From Micropterus salmoides (Eukaryota; Chordata; Actinopteri; Centrarchiformes; Centrarchidae), in contig NW_024043372.1 of assembly GCF_014851395.1 (NCBI RefSeq), forward strand, positions 11,398,469-11,462,468: 64,000 nucleotides of DNA, written 5' to 3'. Shown piece by piece: positions 14,701 through 29,700 of the stretch. Both the position numbers and the translations under genes were made by a program. Under the pieces are notes generated by a model. It saw only the letters and a list, made by a program, of their open reading frames with translations, had not been told where the DNA came from and made no database searches. Numbering within the stretch: the first letter of the stretch is position 1; the number at the start of each line of letters is the position of its first letter.

Positions 14701-17700
14701 AGGAATCTCTACCATCTCACTGTACTCACTAGTTTGTTTGCAGTCACAAGACGACAGCCTAATAAGGCAAACAGTTACTCTAAGAGGAACTCACGAGTAT
14801 CCCATTACGGATGTACATATATTCAAGACTGCCACATGGCCTTTTCCTGCATAGCATTTCCATTAAACACACGGTGCAGCCATGCCTAGTAACCTGATAC
14901 AGGGCTAGAGAAACAAAGGCAGCTCATGTATTCATGTACAAAGGATGGACACATGCCAACATGAAAAGCTGTTGGTGGAGAACACTGTGGTTTTCTTCAA
15001 CTAAAGGACAACTTAGAGACAGCGGGATGGCAGTCGCCATGTCTGAGCTCAAGAAACCGGTAAGGGTTGGTGTAACAGAAAACAAACTGAGATTAAATTA
15101 AAGGAAGACTTTTAGTGCAAGGTCATTCCTGTGTAAAAAACAAACACAAACTGTTGAAACATTCGGCTTGTAGAGAGAAAAAAGTAATCCAGCTGTGTTA
15201 TGTATTTCAAGTCAATTAAATACATGCATTTCAAGCTAAGCTGACATTCCACCAATTGACTGTGGAATGTAGCGGTATGCCAAGTCAATGTTTCATTTCA
15301 GGAAGGCCTACAGCAATGATACACATATGAAAACCATTTTCATGCATCTAATTCATGTACTCCAAATCTACAAGTCTCCATTGTACTCCAAATCTTAAAG
15401 TGTACCTAGAATATTTTCCCCAACTTAATCTATAATTTAAAGGTTTGAGTAAATACTTGGTTTCCATTGTGTCAACATCATTCACTGAGTTATGCAACTA
15501 AATACATGTTTCAAGCCATTTTCTTTGTTGTTACAATAATCATTTTTAAATCATGTGAATTGCACCCCATTAAAGACAATTAGAAATGAAAAACAAAGAT
15601 GTAAAAACATTTCCCAGTCATTTATGTACTGGAAGCTCAACTCATCATGAACTACGTTAAGTCAGATTAGTTTCTTCAAAGTGGGTGAGCTCCACTTGGA
15701 TGCCTTATTTATAGGTTTCTCCATGAACGCTCTATTCATGTTCCTAAAACTAATGAAGCGGTTATAATGACAAAGACAGGGATTGTAAGTTTATATAATT
15801 AAATTAGATGGCTGAATTGGAAAGATAAATGGCCTTGATGAACATGTCTCTAACAAGGATAGTCTATGAGTTTCCCATGTAACAGAGGAGGAGAGAGTGG
15901 CAGTAGAGTCACACCCATAAGGGGAGCTAGTGCATCATAGCAAATAAAATATCTTAATCTCAAGCGCATTCCTCATCTCCACACCAAAGCTTGAAATGCA
16001 TCACAGATAAGGTGGTGTTTAATTTCCCCAGCTGTTCTGACACACCGCACGCAACGTGGGGTTGTGTGTTTAACACCAGTTCAATTGTGGACAGACAGTA
16101 TTTAATTTATTTTTAAAATCTCAAATATATCCAAATCTAGTGACAATGAACAGTTAATATGCTGGGACCTGGGAGAGACTTTCAAGGTTGTCTATCGCAT
16201 AGCTTAACTGTGATAGGATTGGAACCTGTTGTCAAAGAATTCAGACCCCACAGCATTACTCAGCCTGGGATCTGATATGAAAGACGCTGCTTTGCAGTGT
16301 ATTCTAGCATGACGCTCTGGCCTTGGCCCAACATCACAGAATACAAAGGCTCTGTTTTGCCCAACATCTCTAATATATGCTTTAGTGTGTTTGAACACCT
16401 AGTGACTTACCTAATAAATTAAAGTTGGGGTTTACAGAGATATTTCCCCTCATTTATATCCAAGCCAATTGATGGGGCATGCTACTGCAAACACACACAC
16501 ACACACACACATACACACACAGGAGTGAGGCTTTTATCAATCCCATTAATTTATTATACTACACTCTTTCGGTGGGCTTTTCCACTCTCACTTTGACCAT
16601 TTCCTTGTTTAGTAAAGCTGGACTTAAGCCTCACTAGAACATAAGTACTGAACATGATGGGCATCTTCATTAAGAAAGGCTAGTGAAGCGAGACCATTGG
16701 AGATGGATGGCAGCAGAGGGAGCTCAGACATGTGATTTCCAGGAGTGAAGGGGTGCTCCAGGACCTGAAGATACCCACAGTAACTGACATTGAGCCATGC
16801 TTGGAGGAGCAGGGGTTAAAAAATCACAGAAATCAAAATACTGGCTATTATTTCCTGCAACACTTTCTACTGAAAGCAAGAGACACCACCTCATGGTTTG
16901 ATACTTTTTGCTTTGGTTCAGTGCAGCATAGAAAAAAGGAAAAATACTCCAACATTTGCTGGCACATGAATCATACGCTTCTGAGAAAGTATATGTTTAA
17001 GGCCTTTTATCTGCATTTTTCTAACATCCAAATGTGTCTACAACCATGTGGCGCTGATATGATTAGACGTTCTGGTACAAAGAGCAATGCTATGATTTGG
17101 GGAAGATGGGGGAGGTAGCGAGAACAGGTCAGGGCTCGTAAATCCCTTTTCCTTTTCATTGTAAAAATCAGTTTCCCCACAGCGAAGTCTCTCCCAAAGG
17201 GCCCAAACCAGCTGGTCCTCTACCAGGCAGCCTCCCAAGCAGGCTGCCACTGCTCCACTCTCTCTGACTGCTGTCCATTTATGAGCGGCACATTGAGCCG
17301 TCTTAAAGGGAGAGGCCCATATTTGCATGTACTTTTAGCATGCTGGCAGCCTGCCCTATTTCCCCAGCTGCAAAGGATTGTGGGTTTTACATCTATAAAG
17401 ATTTTCCAGTGCAGTAAAGCTACAAAAGTGAGATTTCAGTTCATCAAGCTTTAAACCATCTGCACTGGAAAAGATTGGGGACTATAATACACACCATAAG
17501 CTAATTCTAAAATAGGCACTTCAGGGGCTTGAAGAGTTTTCAGGTACTTGCAGGGGTTAGGGTTTAAATCTAAGCCAACCTGGCAAATCTGCAGAAAGAG
17601 GAGATACAACCCAGATAAGCATGTTTGGGGACAATGCTGCAGAGGAAAGGAGAGACAATTCTTTTGCAGTAACTGAGCTAAATGTCATATAGGGCCATAT

Positions 17701-20700
17701 ATAAAAGATCTATGGCGCACATTGTCTAGAGTGCACAGCACAAGAGCATTAGGGCGTGTCCAACTCCACTTTTGCTAGTTAAACGGCACATTTCTTTGTG
17801 CAAATTAAGAAGCAAGGTGCAAAGGGGTTGTATTTATTCTCTTAAATAATCATAGGTGTGTTATGGACAAAACATGAATTAAACCACAGTGTCATCTCCC
17901 ATTCCCTTTGAAAGCCAGGTGCGCCATCAATTGACAAAGAAGTGTGATCCACACTCACAGCAGAGAAAAAGGCAGAGAGAGCATGTGGACTAGTGAGAGA
18001 GAGGGAGTGTGGACAGAAGTGTAGAAAAACCTTCTTTGATCATGAAGCCTAATATTACTCTAAAATTCTGTGGTTCATCAGTGAAGTGTATGAACTGCAC
18101 TGTTGACGAGGGTCTCTGTTAATAGTGACAAACAGTGACCACGTAGATCTGCGTTATGTGCTCGTCTCCTCTATGAAACATCTGTATCCTCATTGCGCTG
18201 CATTTTTATAAACTGTAATGAACTGATCGTTGGGTAACATCTCTATCTTCCCGGTAATTTCTTTATTGTGTGTTTTACTGAGGCATGAGTGTTTTATTTA
18301 ACCATTTACCTTTATGTTTACAGAGGTTGCTGGACAGGACAGAGAAAACTCTCCAGAGGAAAAAGGACTTTGAATAGTTTGAACAGGTTCTGTAGTTCTG
18401 CACGGCTGCTGTTAACAGTTAATGATATAGCAACTTCCATAAAAAACAAATGGTCCGTTTTAAACATCCTTAAATTGTCTTTAAGCAGACAAATATATAT
18501 AGATTGTAACAATACAATTTAAAAAGTCTGTATTTTACAAAGACACAGATCTACTGTGTTAATTTAGCCTTTCTGGGCTGACTTGGGACAATGACAAAAC
18601 AGAGCTGTCCGCCACATGAATGTGGAATGAAGGTTCTGACTCACACAATCCTGGGGAAAACGGACTTTCTGTATTTAAACAACTTCCAAACTGGCATTTG
18701 CGAGGAGAAAAACTCCAGAAACTATAGAATGCATTTCAATATCGTACAGTGTTGGAAGGTAAGTGTGGGCTACAGGAACTACAAGCCCATTATTTGACTT
18801 TTAGGTTTTATTTAGCAATGTCCTGATTCATGCTCATTCACATTCAACAAAAAATTCACAGGTGGCAGTCAGTCCCACTGCTTCCTACTGTTGCCACTGA
18901 GCAGCTCCAAATTTTTCCAGCATAAACAAGACAAGGAATTTGCAGATATAGCACATCTGTTCCAACTCTCTTAATGCACAGCAATGACCTTTGGCTTAAC
19001 GCGGAAGTCATGCTTATCTACATAGTATGAGGTTGCTGCAATGAGTGGCACACAAAGCAAGGATTATAAAAGATCACCTCCGCTTATAAAGTTCCTGACC
19101 CCAATTCACACATAAAACCTTCTAGAGGATGATGGTGGATGCAAATCGCATGATCTGCGCATGATCTATGTGTGGGAATCAAGACTACATAAAAAAATGA
19201 GAGGCATTAGTGACATCTGAGTAGGAGAACGGGGGAAGTGGCTCGTTGTGTTCAAACCAGAAACTCTAGTGGTAAGACAGCCGCTCAGACAATGACAACT
19301 CTGTTTTGCACCTGCCTTAAAAGGAATACTTAATATATATGTCACCACAGGAACTTCAGTGTAAGTTTGGCAAAGACAAAGGGAGAGAAAGAAAAAGAGA
19401 GCATGGAGAGAGGCTAAGAGAGGCCGAGAGGGGAGTGCCATTGTGATTATCACAGATCCATTTTCTTAATTGGTGTTAATTCCATAAAGTTCATATAAAA
19501 ATGATAAATTCAAAAATATAGTGCTGATTGAGTCATGTCCCCTTTTTGTTTCATTACCTTTATTTATTATCTTTTATAAATGATCACCATCATTCTAAGA
19601 GTAAATAAATTACTGCATTAAAGCATGGTTAATTATTCAGGCATTTCAGCACACAGCTAATGCACTCAATAATAATTAATTGTATATTAACATTATGTTC
19701 CCTTTTACAGTCCATTGGGTGAAAAGATCGAGGCCTTTTAACCTAGATTTACATGCAGGCAATGTGCATACTCTTTTCCTTTCTTCCCTGCACAGGCTAT
19801 GAAGAGATCCATATAATGTACCCAGAAAAAAACACATGGCTACTGAATGATTTATGAACAAGATCAATCAGTTAACTAATTTTGACAATCCATGCGCTCT
19901 TCTGGGGAGTCATAATTAAATTCATATTGCATGAATAGGTTATTTAAAGTCACCTGATGAACTACACTGTCAACCCTCCGGGCTGCTTACCATACACTTT
20001 ATCGCTAATCTAACTCGCTGCAGTGCTTGTCTGAATCTGTCTTTGTAAACAGGTTGCTCTGTATCAACAGTAGCATCGTGGATTCAGTGTATGTGTGGCT
20101 GCCTGGCTGACTACCAGAGCAGCCTTGTTTCAAGGCTCTGTCAGAACTGAGCTCCAGGTGCACGCTGAGGCCTCCTGTCTGTCTGCCTGGCTGACCCACA
20201 CTGGCACCCACCATATGTGCCCTTCTTGACACCTTCTGTCACTGTCACACTGCACACCATGTATATTGGTGGTCCATTTCTGACTCTCTGTCTCTCAGCC
20301 TCTTTATCTTTCTGCACGCATCTCTCTATCACTCCGATGTTTTTAGAGCTTAAGTATTTGCTGAAAATACAGAAGCCTGAATTAGTGGTTATTGTTGTTT
20401 TATTTAACATACCTATTCATTTTCTCCCTAGTTAGAATGTATCCCTTGCCATAATTATCTTTTACATGTAGATGACTTCATCTAATGAGAGAATTGACTT
20501 TATAGTTTTAAGTGTAATTTGCGATCTTGATTATATACCATGACTGAGCCAACATGAGGATGTATACATTTTTATGAAACTGTAAACAAAATCTCTGGTA
20601 GTTGTTAATAAAGCACATAAGGACTACTTTTGTGCATGAACTAGCTCTGTTCTAGAATTGTTACATAGAAAGTCACAAAGATTAAAATAGCCTTGCTTAA

Positions 20701-23700
20701 GATAAAGGCAGATAATCAACTAGAAAGCCATGTCATTGCCACAAATGTACCAATGGACCACAATGAATCTACTTTGTTTGTTGGTGGCACTGTCCTAAAG
20801 TCAACAGTGTAGTAGCCACACTTGGCTGGCTTGTGTATCGACACATTCTGGCAGTACCGCCTGGCTCTGCACCAGTGCTTTTCACACCAGTGAAGCAGCA
20901 AAGTCCCTGGTAGCCTGGTTACAGTGGACTAGAGCAATTTGGACAATAATTAAGTCATAAATCGTCCCTAGACCATATGAAAAGGCTGCACCCGATTACA
21001 CCCCCACCATCTGAGTAATGTGATTCACTTCAGCCAGTTCACCTGATAAGAAACCAATTCAGACCCTCTGCTCCTCGATAGCATTAGCAGCAGACACTTT
21101 GGCTCACCTTGAGTTAATGAAATGCCTAAACAAATATGTCCACTGGAATCTAATATGCCCGACCACTATAGAATGCAATATGGCATACTGGGTATATGGA
21201 GATCTAATTTATCTGTTGTGCAAGGCTGAATTATGTTGGTAAATACTGATAGTTTGTATTCATGTAGGAGATAATCTCTTTTCTCTACACTGAAATTGAT
21301 GATCCAGCAGCTCTACTTCAAGCTAGCAAATAACCGGCAGTCACATTATTAGTTATTAGCTATTATCTGTTTGTGTCTTCATAACTTAAAGAAACAGACT
21401 TTTACAGTTTTACGCATGACTAAATTAATGTAACTGTGGAGGCAGCGGTGGGGGGGGGGGCTTGTTAATGATGTAGCCTATCGTAACAATCTAAAGTGGT
21501 ACCAAATGACATCTGAACTCGTGTGTTCACTGCTGGCTGTTGATTTACCTGGTCTGTTCTTGTAAAATATCCACCGTGTCTGTGTTTTGAAAAGTAATAC
21601 CAGATCACAGATACCAGATACTTTGGCGGCCGTTAATATACCTGGGCTACCCGCCCAAGTATAGTCTATATGTGGGAAACACTGACGGCAGTTGTGTCAG
21701 CATAATCACATTTTTTACCCTCATTCTAAAATATATGAATACTACTCTCTGAGACATATATTTCTCCATGTATGCAGACATAAATACAATTAAGCAATCC
21801 ATAAATTTACTTTATGTTTTCCACTCTAAAACTGTAATTTTTGAAACTACAACCAATTTGGCAGTGATATCAATGTGTCTTAGCAACTTATTTACACATT
21901 ATTTAAGTTTTTACTAGTTAAGATATTTATTATATCCCAACCCAATTCTGAAATCAAACACTTGCTGATATGTGTGTGCAAGATGCATAAAAATATATAT
22001 TGCGTGTGTTCTTGTGTGTGTTTGCAGTCGGTCTATCCAGGCATGTGTCCCACACTGTGTGAAGACAAAATGGCATGATGTAGTATTGTGAAGTATATTA
22101 GGACAAAATCACATACTATCACAAACATTTGATTAAACTTCATGGTGGGAATATGGTTTCAGCAAAAACTTTCAATCCATTCAATAATCAATGTAGGCCA
22201 ACTAAGATAGGGGAAGAAAAGAACCTGGAAAAGGAGAAGAAAAGATTTTGTGAAGTAGTTTCAAAGGTCAATGTAGGTACTTCAGAGTCTTCTTAAAGCT
22301 GGCTATTTCAACGAACATTTAACAACTCAAAATTTGACAACTGCATTAATATAGATATATGTAATTCTTCAGTGCGAAAATTTAATTAAATTTGCCCACT
22401 CCAACCATGGTGTTCATCTACGTCTACTGTTTGTGAGACTGGTCTTCTGTCACCAGTCTCTCCCCTGTCAGACACAGTTAAATCATTGTAACACCTAGAA
22501 ACACTATGGTTTTCACCCTCAGTCCCTGACAGAGAGCATCAGATTTGCAACTCTGTCTCACTCCCTCCGCTCATTTAATGTCATGCAAAGAGTAACATTT
22601 TATAGACAGAGCAAAGCCAAAATAGATGGCTTACTTGTGACTCATTATTATAAAAAGGCATTGGAGGCATTTCAAGGTTTCTGCATATTCAACACAATAC
22701 AAGTTTTGGGGAATTAGTCATATGCTTATAAAACGGTCTCAAAAGCCATTCAGCACGGCATCTCCTTTTGTGTGGCATTACAGTGTGTAATCAACCGCCG
22801 CACTTTCCAGGGCAATCACGTCCTTTATCACAGAGGAACTGTCGCCAACCACCTACAGAGTGGGAGGATAAGCCCTGTGGGTAATAGAGTGTGGTGGGTG
22901 CTTGATTGGGTATGGTGAGTGAGAAGTTTTGCTCACATCTCGCACAACTCTGCTCCCCTGCCCCCACCCCTCACACCAACAAGTCATAGCTGAGGACGGC
23001 AGCCGTCCGCACAAGAAATGTGACACACTTTCATGCCACTTTACTTATTTATTTGTTGCTCTCACGGAACGCTCCTGCTTCCGGCCAAATGCAAGCTTAC
23101 TAAGGGGCTGTTTAACACGCATATATGTAAACAAAATTTCATACAGCCCGGTTTTTGTTTTTCTTCATCTAATGCTCTTATTCTCAGTGTAAAAGTGAGG
23201 CACACATCTGCCTGAGGTAATTAAGGATGACATGATGTTTATGTAACCTCCAAGCCTCACAAACCAGATGCAATTATGGGCTCCTGGTCCCTGTGACCCT
23301 AGCCCTGTAGCATTGCACCGCAAAACTGAAATCCCGTGTCCCAGGGGTGAGTCTGGTTTTGCAGGGTGATGGGGGAAGGTAGGAGGGTGGAGTGAGGGCA
23401 AGCAAGAGTTGAGTTCTTTTCACAGCTCCCTCTGACGGGAGCTCTTGCTGCCTAATCCAAAGTGACGGGCACTTCAGTGGAGAGGGCGCAGAGCCCCCCA
23501 ATTTCCGCCAGGACCCCACGGCAGGGGAAGCAGAGAAGCCAAGGGTTGCTGTGGCGGACTTATTGTGGCCCAGTGAGAAAGAGTGGGGCAGGGGCCTCAT
23601 TACAACGCTTAACTGCACTCACAGGCCCTCATTAACCCACCACACCAGTGACTCAAATCAAAACAGACAATAAAAAGAGGTTGCACTTTGAATAAAGCCT

Positions 23701-26700
23701 TCCATTTTAGTGTGACTTAGAGTTTCAGCATTGTAACTGAGTACTTTATGCAGCTTTTACACAAACAGATTTATGTAAACATTGCTACAATGGGTCAAGT
23801 GTAAAAATGTGTCCATCCAACTCGTATACCCTTGGTCCTATTATACCCTATATAACCTATTTGACTGCTTCCATGTAGACATCTGGACATCTGGGAATTC
23901 CAGAGGAAAGTAATGAGAGAGTGAGAGTGCAGTTAAACAAAACCCAATATGTCCGCTGTAGTAAAAGCCCACTAACACAGTGCTTTAGGTAGCTTAGTCA
24001 TAGAAGACTGCCCTCAGTGCAGGGGGACGGATGATGAGAGATGACAGGCACTTACGTTTGTTGCCAATGGGATATAAAGCCAGTGCAAAGATAAAGCCCA
24101 GCCTGTATCCCCCCGCTCATCAGTGCTTGGAGGAGAAAGGCTTGCCACGCCAAATGATGCGTTTCATAGAGACAATTAAAGAGCAAATCAATGCTGCTGC
24201 CTTTGTGAAATAATTAGGGATGCGGCCGACTTTAACCGCAACCACATAGTGGAAAGCATGCAAGGCCCCAGTAGTTGCTGGAGAGAGATTGAAGGAGATT
24301 TTGAGGTGTACTTCTAGAAAATCCTACAGATTAAATAGTTACCCCAGTCACTAAGGGAACCTGCTTTTCATTAGGCCTCAGAACATACTGGAAAACTGGC
24401 TTATTAGAAGTAGTGTTTTAGTTTACAAGGCTCATACACAGTATGTATTTAGCTATAGACTATGCACATACTACTGTTTTTTTATAAATGCAACACTACA
24501 ATCAAGTGGGTGGATGAGAATGGAGCTGTAATCGCTGAATGAAGTGGAGAGACAGCAGTCAGCCTGCTCTCAGCTCCACAGTCTAAAAAACATTGTGATG
24601 AGGTCACAGTGTAAAGACCAGCAGGCCATCACATTCTGCCTGTCACATCATCAACAGCACTCTCCTTCCCATTTTAGAGCACTTAATCTGCATACATCAC
24701 CATACAGGAGAGGAAAGAAACTGACTTAGTGTAGGTCTTTGCACTGTGCATTATGTGCTTATAGAGGAATGAGTGTGATGAAGAGGTGGGGAGAAGAGAA
24801 GAGGAAACCACACGGGGAATATGAAGTGTAAAAAAAGACAGATGGGCCCACTTACCAGCCTGGTTAGTGGTAATGTTGACTGAGGCATACTGAGGGGAGT
24901 AAGGGCTCTGATCTGACACCCCGTTGACAGCCTGCACCTCAAACGTGTACTGCGTGTGGGCCAGCAGGTCACTAATGTAGACCCGGGATTCTGTAAGGCC
25001 CAGCTGACGGGGCAAAAACTGAACGTTGTCCCCACAGCGGGTGCAGCCTCCCCGGCCTCCGCCACAGCTCTTGCAGATGATGTTGAAGACTACGTCCTCG
25101 CGGCCCCCCGAATCCCGAGGAGGCATCCACTCCAGCATCACAGAGGTTTCATTCACGCTGGAGATAACAGTCTGTGGAGCTGAAGGGACGGCTGGAAAAT
25201 ACAAGAGAGTTTCTGTGGTTAAAAAAAAACAATGCACAGCAAATTGCTGTGTCAATTGGTCCAAATTGCAAGTGCATAATTTGACATTCAAATACATCAT
25301 ATTGCATATTCCTATGAAACTGGTAAAAAAAAACATACATATGGTATGATACATAGGGTTCATTATTTATATTTACATTAAGAACACAGAAAAATGGGTC
25401 AAACTGGTAAAAATCTGAATACAAAGTAAAAGGAACGAAAGAAAGAATGAGGTAGCCTTTTCCTTGAAACAAAGGGAAAAAGTTTGGTTTCAGGAATCAC
25501 AGTTTAGGGGGTTTGGTGCTAAAATGTAAAGTGATATAAAATGACCATTTGATGGCACCACTGCATCCGGATCTGCACCACAAACAGCTCACTTGTTCCT
25601 TGACCCATAGCCTGACTTTCACTGAAATTAGTTTTCAAACCTGCCTTAATAGATTTTTTTCCCCTCTTGGGGAAAGCAGAAGCAAGCTGTACACAACACA
25701 ATGATTCAATAAAGTCTTATACATAGATATGGTGAACGTGTTAGCGAACAGTTTTTACACATCCAGCAGACATAGAACAATGTGTATCTGGGCTCTAGTC
25801 CAATATTTACTCTCCTTTTAGCTCTGGTTTTGGTGTCCAAAAACTCCTAGGAGAAGTATATCACTGTTATTAACTGCTAAATGCTCCACTATGTTCCCTA
25901 GGTAGTCACCAACTGTGCCTGTCTGCCATTGGACAGACACAGCTAGGAAGAAATTTTTCACTGATAACTGCTGCCTGCTGCTTGTCAAAACAAGGTTGAT
26001 GAGAGAGGTGACAGTGGATAAAAACAGTAAAGTTGAGGGCCTTAAACCAAAAGAATGAGCAGAGACATGCTAAAAGGCTCTGCAGAGCTGAGGGTAACTG
26101 TAGAGTTTGGTGATAATTCTCTGTGGGTTCATCACTACTAACATCTGCTTTCACATAGTCATAGGCACATAGTCATAATCATAGTCATTGTTAATATAAA
26201 AATAGTGATTATAGCCACTTTAAGATATCCTGCTAAATGCACAAAAAGCACAGAATCTAACAATCGGCTGAAAAATGTATTAGTAAATTTAATTTGTAGT
26301 AGCATTCTGAAGTTTTCCTTGGGGATTTTTTGCTAAAACATGGGGGGAAAATATCTTACAGGGAAGAGATAAGATAACAATGGTTGTCACTCAACAGCCA
26401 CAACTTCAAGGACGCTGTACTTTTGCATAAACTACATTCCATTGCATTGCTCTAATTTTATGATGGAAGATGTGTTCTGTACTTGATGGGGTAGAGGGCA
26501 TAACTGCCAATTTCACTAAAATAACCCCTACACAGGAGAAGAGAAAATCCACAAACTCCACAGATACCATATCCTCTTGGAGGTTTAAGCTGACTGTGTT
26601 CCACGCTGGCAGTGTCTCTTCCCTCGGGATTCCCATTTACATTCTCTCGTTTTCCACGCTGGTGTCCACTTTGTCAAGTGTTTTCTTAACATCTATTCTT

Positions 26701-29700
26701 GACAGTTTTCTCATGAAGCATCATATAGAGTTACTGCAGTGGAGAGCAACCTACTGTTGCTCCTGTTGAGACATTCTTCTGCCTCTCAAGCTAGGCATTA
26801 CGCGGTGGAAACTTTCCACATGGTGCTACATGTTGAGTGACAGACCAAACAAACAAACAGTGAGAACTGTTTATTTTTTACAGCCATGTGCACTTAATTA
26901 TGGAAGACGTACCCTCCAGGACTAATGAGATAAACAATTCCACTCCGCAACATCCTAAATCTGAATCGATCACTTCTTATTTAACCTCCTTTTAATTGGC
27001 AGCAATTAACAGATCTCTGGGTCTGGAAGGAAGCCCATTGGAGTGCCCTTCTTGGTGTCTCTCATACATGGAAACATAACTCCTCCTTGGCATCCCCTTC
27101 CTGGAGAGGCAGACTAATACCCCCCCCCCATTAGCTAGCGGGCCGCTCTGATGGGCCCATTCCCTTGCTTTAATCAGGCCGGGCCCTGCTGCGCTTAATA
27201 CGGGTGACGTGACGCTGCTGCTTTCTCATTCACAACAGCTGCTCGACTCCCAGAGCCAGGCTTATGCAAATCTCCTTTGTTGGAGACCATCAAATCTTTT
27301 CCCCCTCTTTCCCTTTCAAACAGGGAAAGTGAGGGGAAAAAAACACTACCAAAACGTTGAAAGGGGCTTTTTTCTCACTCCCCCCGTTTTGTTTTAGGTA
27401 GACCACACTCTATGTACTGATTCTCTGTCTTTCTCACATAGGCACAACCCCTCTCCGTCTCTCTCAAATTCTTTCTCCTTCTTTATTCCTTTCTACGAGT
27501 CTATCCCTCACGCTCTACCCCTGCCTCGCTTACTTTTGCTTTGGTCTATCCTTCAGCCTCTTTCTCTGTCTTTCTCTCTCACTCTCTCTCTCTCAACCTT
27601 GGTGTCAGCCTCAAATTCAAATTCAAACAGCTTCATTGGCATGACAAGAGATGGTCTGGCCTGGGCTCATTCTCCATGCCTGCTCCTTCACAAAGCTACG
27701 CGGCCTGGCCCAGTAACCTCTGGTCTGGCTTCGAGTACGGGCTGTATGATGTTGGGGAAGGGCAGCCGAGCCTTGTGCGATGGGTCAGATCTGTGGACAG
27801 CCACACTAAGGGCATGTCGGCGTCGTGTTCATGAGAGGGACAGCTCTGACAGGGTTTCTCTGTTTGGAGTTATACGGACTACCACTGTCCTTTGATCCCG
27901 AGGCTCTTCTGCTTTCGGTTGTGAAATGTGTCAAAGAGTTTATATTTGAAATCAAAGACTTTGTGAGTATGTATTCATGTCTGTGTACTATGTGTGGAGT
28001 GCAAGTGAAAGTTCTCATATATCAACCTCATTTCTATACATACTTGTGCACGGCATCTGGAGAGGATCTGAGTCGGTTCGGTAGTATCCGTTGCGGCAAA
28101 CGCAGTTAATGGCGCCTTCACTGGTGGTACGGCTGTTGATGGGACACTGCATACAGGGTTCATCTCCTTGAGTCGGCTTGAAAAAGCTTGACGGGCAGGC
28201 TGAAAGACAGAGGATGATGTAAAGAATTACAACCACTTTTTTTAAAGCACAGAAAACATATATTCATTTCTTTGTATCAAAAACATTTTTATAGTATGAC
28301 AGTAGCAGGACAATTGAGCCTAAAATACAATGTAAAGATACTAGGTACTTTTTTAGTCCATAAAATGTCAGACAAATGTCTATTACAATTTGTCAAGGTG
28401 GGTGATTCAAAGATATTTAATTTATAAAAATATAAAACTGAGAATAATAAATAATAAGACATTAGTAATTTAGTAGTGTTTTAGTTACATCTTGCATTAC
28501 AATAGAAGCCATCAAGTGACCAGAATTCAAAACAACAGGGAAAAAAACACAGACCAGGAGTCCAACATGTAAATGTATAAATACACACCAGTGAAGCCTT
28601 GCATGTGAGGCAACTTTCTGCAGATATGGCTACATGGCAACATGCTGTAAATTTGCTTTGAATTATTCACCATGCTCTTGTTGCCTGAGAAATCTCTGAA
28701 GTATCCTGCTTTCTGTTAAGAGCCCTTTTAAGGGCCTCTCTGTGGAAACCTGGGAGGAAAGCTACATTCATGAAAGAGAGACGATGATGAACTAACACAC
28801 CACAGCTGCCATTAAATTCTGTATTTGTGTATCTACTTGCGTGTGGGTGAATCACAGGCTGTATATGGGGTAAATCTGTTTGTACATTGCCATAAGCATC
28901 CGTCATTGCAGTGATAAACAAACTAACTTAGCTGTCTGTGAAATCCCCTTATCCTCTCCTGAGTCGCATTCGGCCTGAACCTTTACTGCTAAAAAATAAC
29001 CTTTTTCCAGCTTTTGCACCTGCACCATGTCTTTTTTTTTTTTATAGCATGGGCTAAACAAGCTAAGGTTTTGCTTCAGGTAATCCAGCTCCCACCTGCC
29101 CCACCAATAAAGGAGAAAATACACAGACGTTGAGATAGAGGTGTTGGAAGTACAGTAACATGAAAAATTCACACACGGGATGCACTGCATATCTGAAGTT
29201 AAAACCCCTCAGGTCTTTCAGTGCTGTTATTTTTCTTTAGTAACAGTGTAAAGAGCATAATAATTTATGGAGGAGAGGAAACAAAATAAATGATCTTTTC
29301 CAACAATTTATCTAGCCTAATAATTTTCTATAATTTTTATATTAAACGTGATAGTTTTTTTAATCCACTATCAAAGCTGACTTGTGCTTGCAATATTTAA
29401 AAGAATATGTCCCACTCATTATGGGAACCATCTTTTCTCCATTTTCTATATCTTTCTAAAAACTTACTCTAACATGATTGCAGTATTCTACATTGTAAAG
29501 TAATAAAAATATAGCCACTATTTCATTCTGAGGCTGCACTGGCAATTACAGCTCAACTGTAGCATCTGGAATATGGAAACATTTGCAGCTGTAACTTCCA
29601 TTTAAAAGAGTTCAAAATCACAAAGCAGAATTATTCCAGGTCCATTCCTGATGTTTATATTAGACAGACACACCACTGTACTCAGAGACTATACAGGCCT

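Larger units (their letters stand above)
12248..24855 (-). other. ephb2 intron 5
   Basis: A 12.6-kb intron between exons 6 and 5. It holds one fish dispersed repeat (13356-13510), a CA repeat (16491-16521), a short G tract near 21450 and a possible enhancer-like block (24121-24225). The many short open frames have no recognisable domains. I see no nested gene on either strand. Confidence 0.75.
25192..28043 (-). other. ephb2 intron 4
   Basis: A 2.85-kb intron between exons 5 and 4. The right half holds a possible regulatory block (26881-27300), a pyrimidine-rich stretch (27420-27600) and a short fish repeat (27608-27655). No other exon is seen. Confidence 0.8.
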
